DNA from: DASSUW01 sp963803335
GTDB taxonomy: Bacteria > Actinomycetota > Thermoleophilia > Solirubrobacterales > Solirubrobacteraceae
DNA length: 64,000 nt
Assembly: GCA_963803335.1 (NCBI GenBank)
Contig: CAWDME010000012.1
Span: 682,001-746,000, forward strand
Direction of reading: 5' to 3'
Positions 8,769 through 16,728 of this stretch are shown piece by piece (the stretch's first letter is position 1; each line of letters opens with the position of its first letter). The translations under genes were made by a program, and so were the position numbers. The notes under the pieces were generated by a model, which ran no database searches, was not told the origin of the DNA, and saw only the letters and a list, made by a program, of their open reading frames with translations.

Positions 8769-9488
8769 ATGCGGTTGCTGCGCCGTTATGCGCGCTACCG
8801 CGACCGCTACGACCTCGAACGACTGGTCGTTGCATACCGTCCCCTCGCACGAGGGCTCGCGCGCCGCTACTCGAGTGCTTCGCGGCCGTCCGAGGATCTC
8901 GAGCAGGTCGCCTATGAAGGACTGATCAAGGCGATCCAACGCTTCGACCCCGATCGCGGCACGCCGTTCACCAGCTTTGCCGTTCCCACTGTGCTCGGGG
9001 AATTGCGACGCTTCCTCCGCGACACCGTCTGGCCGGCGCACGTGCCGCGACCGCTGCAGGAGCGTGTGCGCGAGGTGCGGGGGGCCGCCACGAGCTTCAG
9101 CGCCCGCCACGGGCGCTCGCCGACAGCGCGCGAGTTGGCGCAATACATGGGCTGCGAGCTCGAGGACGTGATCGAGGCACTGCAGGTGGCGACGTCGTTG
9201 CGCGTCTCATCGCTCGATGCGACGGCGAACGCCGGCGACGGCGATGTCCAATCCCAGGCCGAGCGCATCGGCGCCGAGGACGCCGGCTTTGAGCGGGTCG
9301 AGTACCTGACGGCGATCGAGCAGGTGCTTCCCGCGTTGAGTGCCGGCCAGCGCGAGGCGCTTCGACTGCATTTCGGTGAGGAGCTGAGCTTCGGACAGAT
9401 CGCGCGCCGGCTCGGCGTCTCGCGCCGCGAGGCGGCGCGCTATCTCGACGGCGCGGTGGCGACGCTCCGCCAACTGGAGGCCGCCTGA
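8769..9488 (+). CDS. SigB/SigF-type RNA polymerase sigma factor
   Basis: A sigma-70 family factor of the stress/sporulation-like group, 239 residues from the ATG at 8769. An upstream in-frame ATG at 8649 would give 279 residues with a non-conserved head. Region 2 is clear (LVVAYRPLARGLARRY...EDLEQVAYEGLIKAIQRFDPDRG, with PFTSFAVPTVLGELRRFLRD as the DNA-melting part). Region 3 follows (PRPLQERVREVRGA, GRSPTARELAQYMG). Region 4 ends the protein (LPALSAGQREALRLHFGEELSFGQIARRLGVSRREAARYL, quoted as the helix-turn-helix core). No anti-sigma factor gene is adjacent. It overlaps the next gene by TGATG. Confidence 0.9.
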   Translation: MRLLRRYARYRDRYDLERLVVAYRPLARGLARRYSSASRPSEDLEQVAYEGLIKAIQRFDPDRGTPFTSFAVPTVLGELRRFLRDTVWPAHVPRPLQERVREVRGAATSFSARHGRSPTARELAQYMGCELEDVIEALQVATSLRVSSLDATANAGDGDVQSQAERIGAEDAGFERVEYLTAIEQVLPALSAGQREALRLHFGEELSFGQIARRLGVSRREAARYLDGAVATLRQLEAA

Positions 9489-10258
9489 TGCCCGCACGCG
9501 GCTTCTTTGAGCGCGCCTTCGCCGACGCTCCGCTCGTCCGCCTCATCGACGAGGATCCCGACCTCTTCTCCAACCTGCCGCCCAACGGACGCGCGGACGC
9601 ACGCGCGCGCGCGGTGGCCCCGGCGGTCACGCTGGCGCGCGGGCCATGGAATCGCGACGTGGAAGGCATCTGCGATCAGGATCGCTGTCTCGGCCTGCTC
9701 GTGGTGGACGGGCTTCTCGTCCACAGCATCGTCGTGGCGAGCGAACCGCGATCGGAGGTGCTCGGGCCTGGGGACGTGCTGCGGCCGTGGGATGAGGACG
9801 GGGCGGTTGCGTCGGTGCAGTTCGGGTCCGAGTGGGAAGTCGTCGTGCCCACGCGCCTGGCTGTGCTCGACGCGCGCGTGCTCGCGTTCGCGGCGCGCTG
9901 GCCGCAGTTCACGCTCTCAGTAGTCGGGCGTGCGGTCCGGCGCTCGCACTGGCTGGCTTTGCAGATCGCGATCAACGACCTTCGTCGAGTCGATGATCGG
10001 CTGCTGCTCTTCCTCTGGCACCTCGCGGATCGCTGGGGCCGGGTGCTGCCGGATGGCGTGCTGGTGCCGCTGCCCGTGACGCACGACGTGCTGGCGCAGC
10101 TCGTCTGCGCGCAGCGCCCGACGGTGACGAGCGCCGTCCGCCGCCTCACGGAAGCCGGGCGACTGCGCCGCCGCCGCGACCGGACATGGCTGCTGGCACC
10201 GGGCACACAGCCCCCGGCCCCGCCGGCCGCCCGGCGCCTCCTCGCGGCAGCTCCGTGA
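9488..10258 (+). CDS. Crp/Fnr-family transcriptional regulator
   Basis: A 256-residue protein with an N-terminal cyclic-nucleotide-type beta barrel (about 50-150) and a C-terminal winged helix (about 185-245). The recognition part reads VTHDVLAQLVCAQRPTVTSAV, followed by RRLTEAGRLRRRRDRTWLL. Residues that bind cAMP in Crp (an RxS motif) are not evident, so the effector may differ or be absent. The gene overlaps the sigma factor stop (TGATG), which implies joint translation and hints at a shared stress or nutrient circuit. Confidence 0.88.
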   Translation: MPARGFFERAFADAPLVRLIDEDPDLFSNLPPNGRADARARAVAPAVTLARGPWNRDVEGICDQDRCLGLLVVDGLLVHSIVVASEPRSEVLGPGDVLRPWDEDGAVASVQFGSEWEVVVPTRLAVLDARVLAFAARWPQFTLSVVGRAVRRSHWLALQIAINDLRRVDDRLLLFLWHLADRWGRVLPDGVLVPLPVTHDVLAQLVCAQRPTVTSAVRRLTEAGRLRRRRDRTWLLAPGTQPPAPPAARRLLAAAP

Positions 10259-10320
10259 GCGCCTGGCGGTCCGTTCGCGCCCCGGTGCGCGGTACCGTCA
10301 GGTCCGCCGGATCTGGTGTC

Positions 10321-11307
10321 ATGGTCGTCACTCCCCCGAGCTCACACCGCGAGGCGACATCGTCTCCGATCATCCCGCTGTTCTGGCGGCTGTTCATCCC
10401 GAACGCCTCGGTCTTGGTCGTCGCCTGCGTCGTCCTCATGGTGGAGCCCGCCAACGGGCGCATCGTCGCGCTCGTGGGCGGACTCACGATCATGCTGGTC
10501 GCGAACCTACTGCTCATGCGCCGGGCATTCGCGCCCCTGACACGACTGTCCACGGCCATGGATCGGATCGACCCGCTGCGGCCCGGAGAGCGCGTTCCCC
10601 CGACCGGACCGCCATCCGAGGTAACGCTCCTCACCGACGCGTTCAACGCGATGCTCGAGCGACTCGAGACGGAGCGTCGCGAGAGCGCGCAGCGCACGGC
10701 GGCCAGTGAGGAAGCCGACCGGCGACACATGGCCGCCGACCTGCACGACGAGATCGGCCAGACGCTGACGGCTCTCGTGCTGCAGATCGCCCACATCCGC
10801 AGCAGGGGCGCGACGGCGGAGGATCTCGAGATCGCGGAGCGCACTGCCCAGGCGGCAGTCGACGACGTGCGGCGGCTCGCCCGGCGCCTGCGCCCCGAAG
10901 CGCTCGACGAGCTCGGGCTCGGCCCGGCGCTGAATGCGCTGTGCAACCGCCTCTCACGCCAGACCGGCCTCATCATCCATCGGCGGATGCCGCAAGGGCC
11001 GCTGCGGCTCACGCCGGACGAGGAGCTCGTCGTCTACCGCATCGCCCAGGAGAGCCTCACGAACGTCGTGCGCCATGCGAAGGCGTCCGCGGCGTACGTG
11101 GACCTCATCCAGGAGCCGAGCCACCTCGAGCTCGTCGTCGGGGACGACGGCGTCGGCCTGCCGGGGGATACGATCAACGGGAGCGGCGGCCTGCGCCTGA
11201 TGCGCGAGCGCGCGCTGCTGATCGGCGCCGATGTCTGGTGGGAACGCCGCGAGGACGGCGGTACCGCGGTCTGTCTGCGCGTTCCGATTGGACCCGACGA
11301 GGGATGA
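10321..11307 (+). CDS. NarL-type sensor histidine kinase
   Basis: A 328-residue membrane kinase from the ATG at 10321. It has two helices near the N-terminus (about 15-65) with almost no external loop, a HAMP-like segment (FAPLTRLSTAMDRIDPL...LLTDAFNAMLERLE), the HisKA_3 box with phospho-acceptor His in RRHMAADLHDEIGQTLTALV, and an HATPase domain (VYRIAQESLTNVVRHAKAS, VGDDGVGLPG). The lack of a sensor domain suggests it senses the membrane itself or a partner protein. It is coupled by ATGA to its response regulator. Confidence 0.92.
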   Translation: MVVTPPSSHREATSSPIIPLFWRLFIPNASVLVVACVVLMVEPANGRIVALVGGLTIMLVANLLLMRRAFAPLTRLSTAMDRIDPLRPGERVPPTGPPSEVTLLTDAFNAMLERLETERRESAQRTAASEEADRRHMAADLHDEIGQTLTALVLQIAHIRSRGATAEDLEIAERTAQAAVDDVRRLARRLRPEALDELGLGPALNALCNRLSRQTGLIIHRRMPQGPLRLTPDEELVVYRIAQESLTNVVRHAKASAAYVDLIQEPSHLELVVGDDGVGLPGDTINGSGGLRLMRERALLIGADVWWERREDGGTAVCLRVPIGPDEG

Positions 11308-11957
11308 GTGAAGCGGCACGAGTGCTGCTGGCCGACGATCACGCGCTCGTGCGGGCGGGCGTGCGGCGCATCTTGGACGACGACCCAGGTCTGCACGTGG
11401 TCGCTGAGGCCGCGGATGGGAGCGAGGCGCTGGCGGCGGCACTGGGCGAGCCGATCGACCTTGCGGTGCTCGACGTGTCGATGCCCAAGCTGACCGGCCT
11501 GCATGTCGCACGGCACCTTGCCGAACAGCGCCCCGACACTCGGGTGCTCATCCTCTCAGTGCACGACAACGAGGAGTTCCTCTTCCAGGCGCTGCGCGCC
11601 GGCGCCTCCGGCTACGTGCTCAAGTCAGCGGCCGAGCAGGACCTGCTGACCGCCTGCCATGCCGCGCTACGGGGTGAGCCGTTCCTCTACCCGGCAGCGC
11701 TCCGCGCGCTGATCCGCGATCACATCGAGCGGGCCGAGCGGGGCGAGGACGCGCTGGAGGACCCGTTGACGCCGCGCGAGACCGAGATCGTCAAGCTCAT
11801 CGCCGAAGGCCACACGAGCCGGCAGATCGGCGAGCTGCTTCACATCGCCGAGAACACCGTGGACCGGCATCGCGCCAACGTGCTGGAGAAGCTCGGGCTG
11901 CGGGATCGCGTGGGACTCGCGCTGTATGCCGTGCGGCGCGGGCTCGTGGAGCCATGA
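11304..11957 (+). CDS. NarL/LuxR-type response regulator
   Basis: A 217-residue regulator whose ATG overlaps the kinase stop, marking a cognate pair. The receiver domain shows the acidic pocket LLADDHALVRAG, phospho-acceptor Asp in LAVLDVSMPKLTG near residue 54, and Lys in GYVLKSAAE. The C-terminal LuxR helix-turn-helix reads LTPRETEIVKLIAEGHTSRQ then LLHIAENTVDRHRANVLEKL. It ends 4 bp from the oppositely oriented glycosidase gene. Confidence 0.94.
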   Translation: MSEAARVLLADDHALVRAGVRRILDDDPGLHVVAEAADGSEALAAALGEPIDLAVLDVSMPKLTGLHVARHLAEQRPDTRVLILSVHDNEEFLFQALRAGASGYVLKSAAEQDLLTACHAALRGEPFLYPAALRALIRDHIERAERGEDALEDPLTPRETEIVKLIAEGHTSRQIGELLHIAENTVDRHRANVLEKLGLRDRVGLALYAVRRGLVEP

Positions 11958-11961
11958 GGGC

Positions 11962-13782
11962 TCACTCGCCGCGCTGACGTTCGGACGTGGAAAGGGTCGT
12001 CGCGGCGTTGATCAAGGCGAGATGGCTCAGCGCTTGGGGCAGGTTGCCGAGAAAGGCACCTGTCGTGGGGTCGATCTCCTCCGAGTACAGGCCGACGTCG
12101 TTCGCGAGTCCCACCAGCTTGTCCATGGCCGACGCCGCGTCGTCTGGCCGTCCGGAACGGGCGAGCGCTTCGACGACCCAGAAGGAGCATGCCACGAACG
12201 CTCCCTCGAACTCGTGTGCGCCGGTGAACCGGTAGATAAGCGGCCCGCCGGCGCCCAGATGACGACGAATCGCATCGATCGTCGCATCGATCCGCTCGGG
12301 CTCCTGTTCCAGGAACGACCCGCGGGTGGCAAGCAACACGGACGCGTCGAGCTCGTCGCTGCCTCGCGCGCGCGAGTAACCGCCGACGCTCTCCGACCAG
12401 CAGTGCTCGTGGATGTACCGCCGGACACGCTCGGCCTCGCGCGTCCACGCCGGCGCGCGATGGCGGGGAAGCTGGCCGGCGTCGGCGAGGTCGGCCGCGT
12501 GGGTCAGCGCCAGCCACGCCGCGAGCTTGCCCTGGGTGTAGTGCCGACGATCGCTGAGCTCCCAGATGCTTGCGTCGGTCCGAGTCCAGATCCGGCACAG
12601 GTAGTCAGCGGAATCGGCCAGTTCGCGAGCCGCCTGCGGATGCAGGGCGGCGTTGGCGTGGGCGTAGGCCTGCGTCATGTCGAACACGTCGCCGTAGTTG
12701 CCGAGCTGCACCTGATCCTGTGCGGAGTTCCCTAGCGTGACGGGCTGCGAGCCGCGGTAGCCGGGCAGCGGCAGCTCGCGGTTGGGGATCCGCGGCCCGC
12801 CGTCGAGCCGGTACATGACGCGCAGTCGCGGACGGGTCCTGCGCAGCGCCCGGAACATCCAGGCCAGCGACATGTGCACCTGGTCGCGGAAGCCCAGCCG
12901 CTGCATGGCGCCGAGGGTCAGATTGGTGTCGCGCAGCCAGCCGTACCGGTAGTCGTAGTTGCGCGAGCCTCCGATCCGCTCGGGCAGGCCCATCGTTGCG
13001 GCAGCCGCGATGGCTCCGCTCTGATCGTCGACGAGAAGGTCGAGCGCCAGCGCGCTGCGTCGCACCGCCTCGGCCCACGGACCGTCGTACGAGCACTCTG
13101 TCACCCACCGGCGCCAGCGCTCGATCGTCGCGTCGAGTCGCCGGATGAGGTGATCGGGTCCGGAGAGCGTGATCGGCTCGTCATGGAACGCGCTGAGTGC
13201 CAGCACCGCGACCTCGTCGGGCCGCGCCGTGAACGCGCCTCGCACCGCCGCGCCGGACTCGTGCGGCGTGCCGACGCCGTGCGCCTCAACGGCCAGCACG
13301 TGCTTGCCGTGCACGAAAGCCCGTGCTCCGGCGCACGGGCCTGACTCCACGGCCACCGCGCCGTAGTCGAAGCGCGGAGCGATCTCCCATTCCATTGGGA
13401 TCGCGGCGGCGGCGTCGATGCGGCGGACGATCTGGTTCCACACCAGCCCGCGTGCGATCGGGCGCACCATGCCGTCGGTGACGGTGACCGTGCCGTCCTC
13501 GGTGTGGTACGTGGTCTCGAGCACGTTCGTGTCCTGGACATATCGCCGGCTCGCGGTGAACGGGACGGCCGGGCGAAGGCGGAACCAGCCGCCACCCGAC
13601 GCGTCGAGCAGCGCCGCGAAGACCGACGGGCCGGCGAAGTCGGGAAGGCACAGCCAGTCGATCGAACCGTCGAGCGCGATGAGGGCGGCGGTGCGCTTGT
13701 TGCCGATCACCGCGTAGTCGCGGATCGGCGCGTATCCGTCCACCCGCTCGGGAGCGCGCGCCCCCGTCTCGACCGTAGCCAT
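11962..13782 (-). CDS. glycoside hydrolase family 15 (glucoamylase/trehalase-like)
   Basis: A 606-residue cytoplasmic enzyme without a signal peptide. The N-terminal beta-sandwich (about 15-230) opens with IRDYAVIGNKRTAALIALDG and GSIDWLCLPDF. The (alpha/alpha)6 barrel follows, with RNYDYRYGWLRDTNLTLGAM, the likely general acid Glu in SIWELSDRRHYTQGKLAAW, and a catalytic-base region ending in GNLPQALSHLALINAA. Actinobacterial members act on alpha-glucosides; several are trehalases, so trehalose or short malto-oligosaccharides are likely substrates. The gene is complete and monocistronic. Confidence 0.92.
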   Translation of the reverse strand: MATVETGARAPERVDGYAPIRDYAVIGNKRTAALIALDGSIDWLCLPDFAGPSVFAALLDASGGGWFRLRPAVPFTASRRYVQDTNVLETTYHTEDGTVTVTDGMVRPIARGLVWNQIVRRIDAAAAIPMEWEIAPRFDYGAVAVESGPCAGARAFVHGKHVLAVEAHGVGTPHESGAAVRGAFTARPDEVAVLALSAFHDEPITLSGPDHLIRRLDATIERWRRWVTECSYDGPWAEAVRRSALALDLLVDDQSGAIAAAATMGLPERIGGSRNYDYRYGWLRDTNLTLGAMQRLGFRDQVHMSLAWMFRALRRTRPRLRVMYRLDGGPRIPNRELPLPGYRGSQPVTLGNSAQDQVQLGNYGDVFDMTQAYAHANAALHPQAARELADSADYLCRIWTRTDASIWELSDRRHYTQGKLAAWLALTHAADLADAGQLPRHRAPAWTREAERVRRYIHEHCWSESVGGYSRARGSDELDASVLLATRGSFLEQEPERIDATIDAIRRHLGAGGPLIYRFTGAHEFEGAFVACSFWVVEALARSGRPDDAASAMDKLVGLANDVGLYSEEIDPTTGAFLGNLPQALSHLALINAATTLSTSERQRGE

Positions 13783-13881
13783 GTCGCCGCTCTACCTCGG
13801 ACAGCGGCTCCAATGACCTCGCTTGTAAGTCCACGGACGGTGCGTCCGGCCACGCGCCGGTGCCGGGGTACGCCGGTCGGC

Positions 13882-14868
13882 ATGTCGAACACGATCGTCA
13901 TCACGGGCGCCTCGAGCGGCATCGGCCGCGCGACGGTCCGCCGCTTCTCCGAGCCGGGCGCACGGCTCGCGCTGATCGCCCGCAACCGCGACGGCCTCGA
14001 AGCCGCCGCTCGCGAGGTGCGCACGGCAGGCGGTGACGCGCTGATCCTGCCCGCCGACGTGGCCGACGCGGAGGCCGTCGAGGCCGCGGCCGACGCGGTG
14101 GACGAAGCGTTCGGGCCCATCGACATCTGGATCAACGTCGCGATGACCACGGTGTTCGCTTTCTTCGACGACATCGAGCCGGACGAGTTCGCCCGAGCGA
14201 CGGACGTGACGTATCTCGGCAGCGTCTGGGGTCTGCGGTCCGCGCTGCGGCGCATGACGCCCCGCAACGAGGGCACGATCGTGCAGGTCGGCTCGGCGAT
14301 GGCCTATCGCGGCATTCCGCTGCAGGCGCCATACTGCGGTGCCAAGCACGCCGTCCAGGGCGTGTTCGAGTCGCTGCGCACCGAGCTGCGCCACAAGCGC
14401 TCCAAGGTCCACCTGACGACGGTGCACCTGCCTGGAGTCAACACGCCGCAGTTCGAGCACTGCCGTGACAAGTTCGGCAAGCGCTCGATGCCGGTCCCGC
14501 CCGTCTACCAGCCTGAGGTGGCCGCCGAGGCAATCCACTGGGCCGCACACCACCGGCGACGGGAGGTCTACGTCGGCGTGCCGACGGTCTACACGATCTG
14601 GGGCAACAAGGTCGCCCCGTGGCTCGCAGAGCGCTATCTCGCCAGGACGGCGGTGAAGTCGCAGCTCAGCGACGCGAAGAAGCGGCCCGACCGGCCCGAC
14701 AACCTGTTCGACCCGCCGCCCGGCGATCCCGGTGCGCACGGGCCGTACGGCGACCGCGCGCATTCGCGCAGTCCGCAACTGTGGGCCACGCAGCACAGGC
14801 GCGGCCTGGGAACGCTGCTGGCCGGCGCCGCTGCGGGGGCCGCCGTCGTCGCCGCCCGGGCGCGCTGA
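13882..14868 (+). CDS. short-chain dehydrogenase/reductase with C-terminal extension
   Basis: A 328-residue classical SDR. The ATG at 13882 gives MSNTIVITGASSGIGRATV, with the cofactor-binding TGASSGIG at about residues 8-15. The active site has a Ser near 137 and YCGAK (Tyr151, Lys155). The usual NNAG motif is replaced by INVAM, a mild oddity. About 70 residues extend past the normal 250-residue fold, Pro- and Arg-rich, ending in a hydrophobic Ala/Gly helix (GTLLAGAAAGAAVVAARAR) that may tether it to the membrane. It is followed after 5 bp by the enolase-superfamily gene, so the two are probably cotranscribed. Substrate unknown. Confidence 0.88.
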   Translation: MSNTIVITGASSGIGRATVRRFSEPGARLALIARNRDGLEAAAREVRTAGGDALILPADVADAEAVEAAADAVDEAFGPIDIWINVAMTTVFAFFDDIEPDEFARATDVTYLGSVWGLRSALRRMTPRNEGTIVQVGSAMAYRGIPLQAPYCGAKHAVQGVFESLRTELRHKRSKVHLTTVHLPGVNTPQFEHCRDKFGKRSMPVPPVYQPEVAAEAIHWAAHHRRREVYVGVPTVYTIWGNKVAPWLAERYLARTAVKSQLSDAKKRPDRPDNLFDPPPGDPGAHGPYGDRAHSRSPQLWATQHRRGLGTLLAGAAAGAAVVAARAR

Positions 14869-14873
14869 TCGCG

Positions 14874-15962
14874 ATGAGGGCCGTCGAGGAGCTCCGCGTG
14901 GAAACGTACGAGATCCCGACCGATGCGCCCGAGTCCGATGGCACTCTCGCGTGGGACTCGACGACGGTGATCGTCGTCGAGGCGCGCGCCGGCGACATGA
15001 CCGGTATCGGGTACACCTACGGCCAACAGGCGGCCGCCTCGATCATCTTCGGCAAGCTCACATCCGCTGTCGAGGGCGTCGACGCGCTCGCCCCCGCGAC
15101 GGCCTGGGCGAACATGACGCGTGCCGTACGCAACTCGCTCACCTCGGGCCTGTGCGGCTTCGCGATCTCGGCGGTCGACATCGCGCTGCACGACCTCAAG
15201 GCCAAGCTGCTCGGCGTCAGCCTCGCCGACCTGCTCGGGCGCTGGCACGAAGGTGTCGCGGTCTACGGGTCGGGCGGCTTTACCTCATACACGCCCGAGC
15301 AACTGCAAGAGCAGGCGTCAGGCTGGATCGAGGCCGGTATCGGGCGCGTCAAGATCAAGGTCGCTCGGGAACCGGCCGCCGACGGCGAGCGTCTCGCCGC
15401 CATCCGCGACGTGATCGGCCCTGACGTGCGGCTGATGGTGGACGCCAACGGCGCCTTTACGCCGGCCGCCGCGATCGCCGCGGCATACGACACATACGCG
15501 ACGTACGACGTGACGTGGCTCGAGGAGCCGGTTTCCTCCGACGACCATGACGGGCTGCGCCGGGTGCGCGACCACGCGCCCGCCGGCATGGAGATCGCCG
15601 CCGGCGAGTACGGGACCGACCTCTTCCACTTCCGGCGCTTGCTCGCCGCGGAGGCCGTCGACGTCCTGCAGCCCGATGTCACACGCTGCGGTGGCGTGAC
15701 CGGAGTCCTGCGTGCCGACGGCCTGGCGAAGGCCAACTGCATGCCGATCTCCGCCCACTGCGCCCCGGCGGTGAGCGCGCACGTCTTCGCGGCCTGCGAG
15801 ACCACCGTTCACCTGGAGTACTTCCACGATCACGTGCGGATCGAGTCGCTGCTGTTCGACGGGACGCTGTCGCCGGCGGGCGGCAAGCTGGTTCCGGACC
15901 GCGACCGGCCGGGGCTGGGCATAGAATTCAAACGCGCGGACGCGGAGCGCTTCCGCGTCTGA
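14874..15962 (+). CDS. enolase-superfamily enzyme (mandelate racemase/muconate lactonizing type)
   Basis: A 362-residue enzyme. The N-terminal capping domain is followed by a (beta/alpha)7 barrel carrying the superfamily residues: KIK at 160-162 (general base), metal ligands Asp190 (MVDANG), Glu217 or Glu218 (WLEEP) and Glu245 (AAGEYG), and SAHCAP near residue 295. Members abstract the proton beside a carboxylate, giving sugar-acid dehydration, racemisation or cycloisomerisation. Pairing with an SDR suggests a sugar-acid or similar catabolic step, but the substrate is open. Start ATG at 14874 lies 5 bases after the SDR stop. It converges with the DedA gene. Confidence 0.88.
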   Translation: MRAVEELRVETYEIPTDAPESDGTLAWDSTTVIVVEARAGDMTGIGYTYGQQAAASIIFGKLTSAVEGVDALAPATAWANMTRAVRNSLTSGLCGFAISAVDIALHDLKAKLLGVSLADLLGRWHEGVAVYGSGGFTSYTPEQLQEQASGWIEAGIGRVKIKVAREPAADGERLAAIRDVIGPDVRLMVDANGAFTPAAAIAAAYDTYATYDVTWLEEPVSSDDHDGLRRVRDHAPAGMEIAAGEYGTDLFHFRRLLAAEAVDVLQPDVTRCGGVTGVLRADGLAKANCMPISAHCAPAVSAHVFAACETTVHLEYFHDHVRIESLLFDGTLSPAGGKLVPDRDRPGLGIEFKRADAERFRV

Positions 15963-15963
15963 C

Positions 15964-16593
15964 TCAGCGGCCTCGGCCAACATCGTCGCCGAGCACGTCC
16001 TTGCCACGGCGCTTCTGCACGCGCCGCCAGATCTCGATGGCAGCGGCGAACAGCCCAGCCACGCCGAGCGAGACGGCGAGCGACAACCAGACGCTGTCCC
16101 TAAAGGTGCTCCCGCCGAGATAGCCGAGCGCGCAGGCGTAGACGCTCCAGAGCGAGGCGGCGGCGGCATCGGCGGGCACAAACCGGCGCCGCCACGGCAT
16201 CTCGAGCGTGCCGGCGGCGAATGTGCTGGCGGTCCGGCCGCCGGGGATGAAACGGCCGACCATGATCAGCAGCACGCCGTGACGGTGCACGGCGTACTCG
16301 GCCCACCGCAACCGGTCCTTGCTCTTGTCGCTCTTGAACAGGCGCTCGGCGACCGGATCGCCGACGCGTCGGCCCAGCAGATACGACACGTTGTCGCCCA
16401 CGAAGGCTCCGATCGCCGCCGCCGGCACGATCAGCCAGATCGCGAGCTCGCCGTGCGCCGCGAGAACCGCCGCGGTGAGGACGATGGTCTCGGACGGGAT
16501 GACGGGGAACAGCACGTCGCCCGCAGCGGCGCCGAGCACCACGAGGTACGTGACCGGAGTTCCCGCGATCAGGTCGGTCAGCCAATCGAACAC
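15964..16593 (-). CDS. DedA-family membrane protein
   Basis: A 209-residue DedA (SNARE-associated/VTT) protein, starting at GTG (VFDWLTDLIAGTP). Family signs are LFPVIPSETIVLTAAVLAAHG, the glycine-rich GAFVGDNVSYLLGRRVGD, and GRFIPGGRTASTFAAGTLEM with the conserved Arg pair. Four to five membrane segments are expected. DedA proteins move phospholipid or polyprenyl-phosphate carriers across the membrane and support envelope stress tolerance. It is transcribed away from the pyruvate-oxidase-like gene across about 135 bp of shared upstream DNA. Confidence 0.93.
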   Translation of the reverse strand: MFDWLTDLIAGTPVTYLVVLGAAAGDVLFPVIPSETIVLTAAVLAAHGELAIWLIVPAAAIGAFVGDNVSYLLGRRVGDPVAERLFKSDKSKDRLRWAEYAVHRHGVLLIMVGRFIPGGRTASTFAAGTLEMPWRRRFVPADAAAASLWSVYACALGYLGGSTFRDSVWLSLAVSLGVAGLFAAAIEIWRRVQKRRGKDVLGDDVGRGR

Positions 16594-16728
16594 GTGGCAA
16601 CGCGGAGGCTGCCCGGCTCGGTCTTCGGTTCTGCGCCGACCGTCACTCGACTGACGACCGCGCTCGGCCTCCGGGCGAGGGCTGGGTACGGCCAGCTTGG
16701 CAGCCAAGCAAGCGGAAGGAAGGCCCCC

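Noticed and set aside
10941..11303. N-terminal extension of the response regulator frame
   Set aside because: Product is Arg-rich noise overlapping the kinase; the ATG at 11304 overlaps the kinase stop as expected.
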